Under the pieces are notes generated by a model that ran no database searches, had not been told where the DNA came from, and worked only from the letters and a program-made list of their open reading frames with translations. Below are positions 44,401-53,900 of a stretch of DNA of 64,000 nt, piece by piece. The stretch is from Orbilia blumenaviensis (Eukaryota > Ascomycota > Orbiliomycetes > Orbiliales > Orbiliaceae), in NCBI GenBank assembly GCA_036872755.1, contig JAVHNS010000002.1, positions 186,001-250,000 of the forward strand, read 5' to 3'. Every line of letters starts with the position of its first letter. The stretch's first letter is position 1. A program made the translations under genes and the position numbers.

Positions 44401-46441
44401 GTTCGTAAACGGCCAGAAACGAGATGGTTCCTTCCAACGTAAAACCGGTTATGTCCAGCAACAGGATCTTCACTTGGAAACTTCTACTGTTAGAGAGGCC
44501 TTGGAATTCTCCGCTTTGCTCCGACAGCCACAAGAATTAAGCAGAAAAGAAAAACTTGACTATGTGGAAGAAGTCATCCAGATTCTTGAGATGGAAGAGT
44601 TTGTCGATGCGGTTGTCGGAGTTCCCGGAACTGGGTAAATACTCCACCTTTTGACTTCAGTCTAAAATCGAAGCTAACATCTTGTAGACTCAATGTCGAA
44701 CAGCGAAAGCGATTGACCATCGGTGTTGAATTGGCTGCTAGACCAGAACTACTTCTCTTCTTGGATGAACCTACCTCCGGCCTCGACTCCCAAACCGCCT
44801 GGTCTATCTGTACTTTGTTAAGGAAGCTCGCTAGAAACGGCCAAGCCATTCTTTGCACTATTCATCAACCGTCTGCCGTCCTTTTCCAGGAATTTGATCG
44901 ACTTCTTTTCTTGGCAGCAGGTGGAAGACAAATCTACTTTGGTGAAATCGGTAACAACTCTGAGACTTTGATCAACTATTTCGAGCGCAACGGCGGTTTC
45001 CCTTGCCCGGCAGATGCAAACCCAGCCGAATGGATGCTTGAAGTTATCGGCGCGGCCCCTGGCTCACACTCTGAAGTTGACTGGCCAAAGGTATGGCGCG
45101 AGTCTCCTGAAAACAGTGAGGTTATTAGTGAACTCGACCGTATGGAAAAAGAACTCCCCCATGAGATAGTCCAAGGCCCAATGTCAAATCTTGCGAGCAG
45201 CAAGAATGACTTCGCTGTTCCCTTTAAAACCCAGCTCTACTACGTTTTCATTCGCGTGTGGCAGCAATATTGGAGAACACCTTCCTACATCTATGCTAAA
45301 TTGATCCTTTGTCTTTTGTCTGCCCTGTTCGTCGGCTTCTCTTTCTTTAATGCTGGCACAAGTCTTGCGGGTTTGCAAGGACAGATGTTTTCTATGTAAG
45401 TCTAAATCACTGACCATATTGCCTGAGCAACAACTGACGGTGTTGATACCATAGTTTCTTGATTCTTACCACTTTCGGTCAATTGGTTCAACAACTCATG
45501 CCCCACTTCGTTACACAAAGAGCACTCTATGAGGCTCGCGAGCGTCCTTCTCGTACCTACAAATGGACTGCGTTCATGGTTTCCAATCTTCTGGTTGAAC
45601 TTCCCTGGCAAACGATCGCAGCAGTTTTGGTCTTTTTCTCATTCTATTTTCCCACTGGGATGTACAAGAATGCGGAAGTGACTGGTGCTGAAGTTGAACG
45701 TGGTGGTCTCTTCTTCCTCTACTGTCTTTCGTTCTATCTCTTTACCTCCACCTTCGGTACCATGGTTATTGCTGGTGTTGAGCTCGCAGGTTTGTCACTT
45801 CGAACCATTTAAAAATCGTGACGCACCGACTAATGACTTAAATAGAAACCGGTGGCAACATTGCCAATTTGATGTTCTCAATCTGCCTTATCTTCTGTGG
45901 TGTTGTTGTCCAGCCACATGCCATCCCAGCCATCTGGAGATATACGCGTATGTAACTCCATATCCGGACTTTTCTATCCATAAAGCTAATGGCGACCTTT
46001 TTAGTTTACTATATCTCCCCGTTCACTTACTTTGTCGGTGGAATCCTTTCCGCCGGCCTTGCGAACACAGCTGTTGTCTGCAACGCTCGAGAACTTGTCC
46101 GTGTTCACGCGCCCGCCGGCATGACCTGCGGCGATTTCCTTGGGCCGTTCAGTCTGATGGCTGGTGTTGAGGTTCTCAATAAGTCGTCCACTGAGATATG
46201 CGATATTTGCCCGTCTGCCAGTACCAACGCCTTTCTGTCTGGCCTCGGTGTTCAATACTCCCAACGATGGAGGAATTGGGTCATCTTCTCGGCCTACACT
46301 GTCTTCAATATGTTCGCGGCCGTAGGTATGTATTACCTGGCGAGGGTTCCAAAGGACAAAGACTTGAAGGTTTCGAAGGAAGAGGACAAGAACAAGAAGG
46401 TACAGCAAGTTGGCGTTAACGTACCTGAAGAGAAGGTTTAA
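41496..46441 (+). CDS. PDR-type ABC transporter (ABCG full-size, CDR/Pdr5 family)
   Basis: Eight exons (41496-42052, 42122-42270, 42332-43919, 43978-44634, 44688-45395, 45455-45789, 45846-45947, 46005-46441) sum to 1511 codons, so 1510 residues, the usual full length. Topology is NBD1-TMD1-NBD2-TMD2, the reverse order typical of PDR pumps. NBD1 has the fungal degenerate Walker A GRPGSGCST with Cys188 in place of Lys, signature VSGGERKR and a Walker B-like [12 protein letters not shown]2 has GVSGAGKTT (Lys886), the degenerate signature [14 protein letters not shown] and [13 protein letters not shown]. This asymmetric pairing is the hallmark of the family. Members are plasma-membrane multidrug, sterol or lipid exporters; substrate specificity cannot be read. 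Every splice junction rebuilds conserved family sequence, for example PG-SGCST and GTG-LNVEQ. The first Met could be 41496 or the one two codons later. Confidence 0.96.
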
Positions 46442-47012
46442 GCAAAAGCAAAAGCAAAAGCGTCACCCACTTTTGTTCGCGGGTGCTGTACAAAACATTC
46501 TTAATTCTTTGGGATATTTAGTTTATGCTTTTATAGAACAGGCCTATTAGTGCCAAAGACTGGGTTGGGGCCCCCAAGTGGGCGGTTAATATTCCACTCT
46601 ATTAGATAGCGTTTCTAATGTTTTAAACTTTTTTTATTTTTTTTTTACTTTTTATGTCTACCAGGATTTTAATGTTTATAGTATATAGTATTCACGAGGT
46701 CTCTCGATAATATCATAGGCGATTCGCCATTTCTCACGAGTTTTCCCGCTTCAGAATAACCCAACCAATAATAACAATTGACTACTTCCTTCAGTTTTAC
46801 TTCAGGCTCTTTGAACCTAAGCTTTGGCTATAAAACCATTCAAAGTTTTGTGTTGTCTATGAAATTTGTGTGACACAGAGAAGCGCAAGAAGATCAATTC
46901 AGGTAACTTCCGGATGCAGAAATCCCACAGTTTCAACTGAGTTTGGCTCAAGTTGACCCTGGCTTCGCTTGAGGCTTTTAATTATTATATGCTTAAGTAT
47001 CTTTTTTTATAT

Positions 47013-47018
<6 letters not shown>

Positions 47019-47044
<26 letters not shown>
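47019..47044. repeat. (AT)13 microsatellite
   Basis: Thirteen uninterrupted AT dinucleotides, flanked by T-rich runs on both sides; likely length-variable. Confidence 0.9.
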
Positions 47045-47291
47045 TTTTAAGGCGGCCAGCCGTTTAAACCCTTCGAAGCTTCGTCATATCGCACGATATT
47101 ATCAATGGATTTCTGGGTGGTTATCGTAAGACCGCATGTGCATGCTGCTGCAAGGAAACAGCAAAATGGGTTTGCCGGCTCCCAACGTTGGAGACAAACG
47201 CGGTGCCTATTAAAAGTTGGAAATCGGTCAGCTGGACCAATCCAAGTGGGTTTCTGGTAAAACCACGCGCGAAGAACGCCTGCTGGTGAGT

Positions 47292-47370
47292 CCTGGCATG
47301 CGCCATGGAGTCATCCTGTGCATCCAGCATGAACAACAATCCGTGCATTCCATGGACCATGCATGCCAGG
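47292..47370. repeat. imperfect inverted repeat (hairpin)
   Basis: The left arm at 47292-47309 contains CCTGGCATGC and CCATGGA. The right arm at 47349-47370 is its near reverse complement (TCCATGG, then GCATGCCAGG) with a few extra bases. The arms are separated by about 39 bases, so the transcript could form a long stem. No gene was recognised here. Confidence 0.65.
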
Positions 47371-47976
47371 CGCAGACCACCATTCCTGAAACGGCAACCA
47401 CTAGCTGTGTGATGCAGTCACTGCCCACCATTGCGACGGTCATTCAAGAATAGTGAGTCTAAGGATTTAGAAAGCTGTTTGTGAATGCGCTGAAATGTCC
47501 ATCATCATCACGAATATTGTTTTTCCGTGGGCAGTTAAGCTTTAGGTATGAGGCGGAGTCAGAGATGCTAGTCTCGAGACAGCGATGCGTTTACCGAAAT
47601 TGCCATGGGAGAGGCCTGAGGCTGCGCGTCGTATAGCTTAGTTATCAACAGCAAGCGAGAGCTGATACATGATGCACACTTACCCGCAAACGTGGATCCC
47701 TCGTACAAGATCACCCGTGCGCTGTGCACCGATTGCTTGACGACGCTGAGCGAGGAGTTGGCTATCACAGTTGTCCTTAAAAGCTGACGCTACCCACCAT
47801 CTCTTGGGGGCCAGGTTGGTTTTTCTCCCACTTCCAAGCTAGCACACCAGTAAGCAACTAAGTATATCAAGGCATTTGCCCCGCACATTTCTATCCTTGA
47901 ACTCCAGGACTTCAGTTCAGATCCTTTTTCGACATCGATCTCTAGTGTACTAAATCCAACACATATAACACCAGCG

Positions 47977-49469
47977 ATGTCCTTGCCGCGGTGGAAACCA
48001 CATGCGACATTCAGCCTAAGCGGCCATGGCTCCGTCCAAAGAGAAACTTACTGCAACCAGTGCATGCGACACTTCATATCTACCGACGCACTAGAAGAGC
48101 ATTTCCTAGATTCCAAATTCCATTTCTACTGTAGACTGTGTGTACGACATTTTCACGACAATAAAGCTTTAGAAAACCACCACAAGACCAGTCGCAACCA
48201 TCACCACTGCCCAAAATGCAACATGTCCGTGGCCTCGCAGGCGCAGCTTACCGAGCATTACTTAGAGAAACATGCCTACTGTGTTCTTTGTAAAAAACTA
48301 TTCGATGACGAATCGAAGTTGCGCGAGCATCTCTCCAGTAGTCACCATGTCTGTTGGGACTGCAATGTGTTCTATACGACCGAAAAGGAGCTTAAGGACC
48401 ATTTCGCTAGACTCAAGAAGCATCCTTATTGCGCCATTTGCAAAGAGGGATTCTGCGACGATGAAGCATATACAAGGCACTTGTCTGTTAGCAAGAATCA
48501 CTACTATTGCATCCAATGCAAACGCGACCACAACAGCGCCGAACACCTGCTTATGGTAAGTTCAAATGCCCCCCTCAACAGAAATCTTGATGTTTTGGAA
48601 ACGCTAACACCTCTACGCAGCACTTTGATTCTCACGAACACAAGAGCCAGAAGCTCATAAAATGTCCTTTCTGCCCACGTACTTTTGAGGCGCACAGCTC
48701 CCTCCAAATCCACTTTGAGATCGGTACATGCGCTGGCAAGAATAAGGCAAAACAGGAGGAAGACTTTAGGAGGCTACTCGGACAGCACGATAATCTTGAG
48801 AAACCAATGAACATTATCAACGATGTTGATCGACCTCGCTACTACCTCCCTTATCACGGATACCCCAAGAACGCTATTGAATATAGCTATGAGTCAAAAG
48901 GTTCTGCGGATAATTGTGAGGTTGTTGAACCAGTCTTCAAATATGTGGACAGTAGGTCTATGGAGTATCTTGGCTGTGGGGAGCCTAGTGACTACGAAAG
49001 AGGCCGTTATTACCAGAGCCACGATCGAAGCCGGAGCCGGAGCCGGAGCCGCCCAAATCTCAGTCGAAGCCGAAGCCGTCATAGTCTATATCACCGCGCT
49101 CGCAGCCAGAGCAGGCACCGCCCTTTCAGCTCGGAAGATTCAGACGATGGATGTTCAGATTGGGAAGACAGGCTCAGACAATCAAGACTTGCGACAAACC
49201 TCTCCTGGAATGGCTATAAGTTCGAATGTGCGATCTGCTTTCAGACCTATCATACACTAGAAAGGTTGAATTGCCATCTTGCCAGAGATCACGAGTCGGA
49301 AACTTACCGCTGTAGCGGAAGAAATGGATGTGGTAAAACATTTGCTACAATCAGGGGTTTAATCAGGCATGTTGAGACCGACGACAAGTGCGGTATCGGT
49401 AGATGGCGGACATGGCGGTCGCCGAGTGTTGAGGATTTGACAAAAAGGTTTCGAATGATCGATTGCTAG
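47977..49469 (+). CDS. multi-C2H2 zinc finger protein with RS-like tract
   Basis: Two exons (47977-48555, 48621-49469) give 475 residues. From about residue 26 to 190 come six closely spaced finger-like units (CNQC, CRLC, CPKC, CVLC, CWDC, CAICKEGF), then CIQC and CPFCPRTF. Two better-formed C2H2 fingers lie near the C-terminus (CAICFQTY with CHLARDH, and CGKTFATIRGLIRH). Between them is an Arg/Ser-rich tract of about 40 residues (RSRSRSRS, SRSRSRH) and a serine/acidic stretch. The intron joins HLLM to HFDSHEH in phase, completing a finger that would otherwise be cut. The short linkers and RS tract suggest RNA or protein binding at least as much as DNA recognition. The family of consecutive C-x2-C...H-x(3-6)-H fingers is common among unstudied ascomycete proteins. 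No function is known. Confidence 0.85.
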
Positions 49470-50942
49470 GAGTTTTGCCACAGCGCCCCTGACGACACTA
49501 TGCTATCGATGTTTCATACGAGTATGGAAAAAAGCAGATCACGCGAGCGAGCGAGTTGGGCTGCACCTTTATATCTATATACATTTTTAATATTCCGTGA
49601 GATTTGAGGTCATGATTTCAGATCACAGGTTACGTCTGGAGTTGGTGAACAGTTTCTTTTCTTTTTCTTCTTCCTATTTTTCACCCCCACTTATCCTCGA
49701 TATCGGTTTCCAGCTGTTGTTTTCGGAGTTTCCTTTCTGTTTGGTGTTTGGGTGGGCCGGTTCCTGATGATGCGTGATGCATACACCATATGGAAGGGTT
49801 GTTCACATGTTTAACCAGACCGAGAAGCTTCAGGTTTTCTCGCTCCCAGTCATATTGGCTTCCCGCAAGTTCTGCGGCCTTTTACTTCTTGATGATGATA
49901 TTTCAACCACTTTGTTTTCCTTTTCAAAACTACTTCAAAAAAAAAAAAAAACCAAAAGATTCTACGATGTATCTAATGCCCTGATGAGCTTATGGAATGA
50001 GATATGAATTGTACTTGAATGTAGTCTCGTAATATAGTTTTGTTTGGAAAAAAGACTAAATTTAACTAACCATGTGATTATGCATGTGGAGGTCCGCTCA
50101 GTGAGGATATACTAGACTGTGGGTCTGTCGTCTTGCAGCTGACGCCTGACCACCTTGAAACTTCCCAACAGGGCACCCAACAAATGGGACTAAGCTCACG
50201 ATGCTATGTAAAATAACTTAATGTTGTGTTTTAGAAAGGAAAGTAAAAAGTGACATATATTTCTTGCAGTCGTGTATCTAGTAATACAGATTCAGAATCC
50301 CAAATTCTCCGAGGTATAGACGAATGCAGGTCGTGAACAAAGATCCCAAAGTGCGCCGTCCCATAGAACAACCAATGAAAAACTGTCTTCCCAGAAGAGC
50401 AAATGCAGGACTAATAGAAAAACCGCAACTCTTTTCACGCCGAAGTCTGCAAATCCCCGGACTTATGATGAGGGTTTTATGGATACAGGTAATATATACG
50501 AAAAAATAAACCAAAATGAGAAAAATCAAGAAAAAGCAAGATTGAAGAACACGATCAACGAGAATTGGCTGCCAATGTAAAAGAAAGAAGCTTGTGAGTT
50601 AAAAGGTTTATGCTCTGTTCTGGATGGTGGCCTGGAATGTATATTTTAACGGCAACGACGTCAAATGAGTGAGTGTCTAGCGAGCGAGACCGGTTTAAGA
50701 AAATTCGTCTGTTGAGTAAAAGGGTGTTCCGTAAGTAGTTGCTCTCTTTAGCACCAAGAGAAGAGGTATTATGGTAAAATCTGTCGTTTATGTGTCCAGA
50801 CTCGAAGGAAGAGATCGTTGTTTTCAATTAGGGCAAGTAAATATCGTTTCTTCGTAAATATCATTATCGTAATTTCATAACGGTGTTTTGAGGACGCCGA
50901 AAAATAGGTAGTGGTTGTGGTGAACGAAAAGGAAGAAAAACG
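49470..50942. other. convergent 3' spacer
   Basis: 1.5 kb between the stop codons of the zinc-finger gene and the giant minus-strand gene. The frames at 49774-50007 (containing an A13 run) and 50555-50827 have no domain pattern and are interpreted as 3' UTR sequence. Confidence 0.5.
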
Positions 50943-53900
50943 TTAATTTGTAGGTTTTCGAGCAAAGGATATGAGCATCCGGAAGTTGGTCTTCTTCTTC
51001 TCGCATTCGCGGAGAAGAGTTTTGTCCTCCCATAGTGTCTTTCTATACCGAAGTGTCTCGGCTTGAACATCTTCGCCTATGTTCTCAAAACATTTGCCAT
51101 ACCACCATCTTCCCACCTTGGAGACAACTCGGTTGATACCCTCGGCGCTGCTCATATCAACTTCGTCTGGCGAATTGCCCTCTTTAAGAATCTGTTGCAT
51201 GGACGCCTGTTCTTCCCTTGACCCGTCAATGTTTCCCACCGTGGGAAGGCCAACTCTGCACCGTGTGATATCAGTAAAACCACGTTTCGCCATCAGCCGC
51301 AAAGCCTTTTCGGAGGGTGTCTTCTTGTGCCAGTCTGAATCATTCCCAGATTGGTGTTTTCTCAAGTTGGCCTTTATCTCATCAACAGTACGTTTTGTCC
51401 TTGGCCCCATGTTGACCATATCGATATCGAGAACGCTAAGCTCAAGATGTCCGCCAGGCTTTAGGACGCGCATGCACTGCGATATGATAAATGGCCAAAG
51501 GGCATCAGATGTACAGGGTAGGAATCGGAATGTTACGACAGTGAAGAATCCACTTGGAAACGGAAATGGGCTGGCAAAGGAAGTATGGTGGATTTGGTGA
51601 TGGTTGTTTAGATTGTCGGTAGAGTTGGTTGGGCTTGGTTGGCCTCCAGCGGGGGAGGTTGGGTAAGGCGCAGGGGAGGGGGTTAAGTTGTAAACGGTGG
51701 CATTAGGGTAATTGAGCGAGCAGTAGAAAGACCAATCGTCGTTTTCAAGGCCATCAATAACAAGTATTCTCTTATTTGTAGGTCCAGATGGGGACAGCTT
51801 GATTTCTTCATGTGCGGGAGAAACGAGAACACGACCGAATGAGAGCCATCGGCTTGTCATTAAGGCCCACAATCTAACTTTCATTTCGCCCTCTAGAGCG
51901 TCCTCAGTACCGGGCATGGCTGAGATGATGCTCTCCCGATATGATTCCGAGTCGGTCGAGGAATCATCTTCAAAATCCGTGACAGACGACATTGGCGAGA
52001 GTACACCTATCTTTCGAGGTTGCGATATTTGCTTAGCTTTCTCAAGAGGATCGACGACACTCATGACTTTTCTATCAACTTCAGCATACGCGGCAATGAA
52101 ATCGGCGAACGCGATTGTCTTCTGATTGCCAGAGGACCTCTGACTATATGTTGAAGATGAGCGCTGGGAGTTGAGTTCCTTGAGACTGCCACCAAAGAGA
52201 GAGCTCCGTGCCGTGGGAAGGGTAGGAGAGAAGAATGGCCGTGCAGCAACGGGTCTCCCTTGGGCAAGTTTGCCCTGATCGAGTACCAGCTTCTTCTTGT
52301 TCGAAGGGGCAAATTTGGTTATTACTCCAAATGTAGCAGCAGAGGGCAGCGTTGGGGAATCTTTGAGGCGACGTGTTGGTTCGATTTCGTCTCGTAGATC
52401 TGGCTTGAACTTAATGTCCGGGAATGAGGCGCCGAGAGACGGTGTCTTAGTCCGCGGGGTAGTTGCGCTCATCTCATCAATGAAGTCGTCATATTCCGAC
52501 CAGTCGTCCGTATTGTTCGACGCTCTCTGGGGTGTGACAGCGTTATAAACCTGGAATTGAGACAACCCGGTGGTAACTAAGGGTGCCAATCTAGAGAGAG
52601 AGATGTTTCGCGCATTGATATAGTCGCTGCCCTCACCACCATCATCTTCATCTTCGTCAGAGCTGACTGGTTGTACCCGTTCTACTGGAGGGTGGGCGAT
52701 GCGTCGGGGTGGGTGTATCTTGATAGGTTGTGGCTCCTGCTGGGGGGTGCGCAGGCGACTCGGCGGAGGCGGAAGGACTTCTGCTAACGTTGGGAGTCGA
52801 ATAGAAGATCCCCCAGCACCCCCCGCCTTTGGGATACGCCCGCGTGCGAAATTATCAAGGCGAAGGCGTCCCGGACTTGGGCTTGTAGTCGGTTCTGGTG
52901 TCACCGATTTGGGAGTCGCTGGTGGTGAGATAACTGGCACAAGGCTGAGGTTCGCGACTGGAACAGTACTTTTGGGGATATCATCTACTTCCTCGTCTGA
53001 ATAATCTTCATCAGTGCATTCGTCACTTTCATATTCTTCATTGTTTTCATCATCGGAAACCTCAGCGGGAGCCGGGGTCTTCTCAACAGCCTCCTTGATG
53101 ACATTTCGGATGGGAAGGTTAGTTGGTGATGGACGGGTCGTATTCTTCGAAGGAGAGGTAGACCCCGTCACACTAGATGGCGATGCTGTCAACGCAGACA
53201 CAGGACTCATATTCAAAGTATCCGATGCGTTAGTAAGTTTGGATGTCTGCGTAGGGGTGGACGAAGTCACAGATATAGCCGGCTTGAGTTCTGTCGGAAT
53301 TGGCAATCCAGGAGGGGGCCGGGTAAAGGCGACATTAGAAGGACCACCTTTGCTAGATTTCTGAGGGACCGGAAGCCGAGGCGGGGTTAATGTGATATTA
53401 ACGACAGGGGATGGTGTTCGAGGTGCGACGAGGCGGGGCATGACAGGGGGCTCTGGGAGTAAAATAGATTCACGACGTTTCTGGGGGGCTATGAGCCGTG
53501 GTATCTCATGCGGGGTATTCCGAACAGGTGGACTGGGTACATCCCGAACGTAACTCCCCATACTTGCGTCGCTGAACTTAAGCTCTTGCTTCAGCGCTGG
53601 GGATTGAGAACTTGTGTTTGGGAGTACGGTTCTCGACCTCGAGGCTTCTTTCGAGACATCAGGGGCGGATTGTGCTTTAAAGAATGTCTTCCAACGTCGA
53701 GGCGGCTGAGGGGTCAATCCTACTGTAGGTTGAGGAAGCCACTTCGATGGCTTTATTTTCGATTCTTTTTCTTCGACTTTCATGGAGGTCGTTGATTTGG
53801 AGGTTTTGCTCAATCCAATCCTGTTTACTGGCGAGAGAATGGAAGAAATCGGGGATTCGGTACTTGGCCGGGATTGGCTGGATGTATCGACAAGAATGGA

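Larger units (their letters stand above)
46442..47976. other. spacer after the transporter
   Basis: 1.5 kb with a GCAAAA triplet repeat directly after the transporter stop (46442-46459), T-rich runs, an AT microsatellite, an imperfect hairpin (listed separately) and no supported gene. Short frames around 47121-47453 lie on both strands over the hairpin and are probably not coding. Confidence 0.5.

Noticed and set aside
51079..51600. Plus-strand frame of 173 codons
   Set aside because: Antisense shadow of the methyltransferase-like domain of the giant gene.
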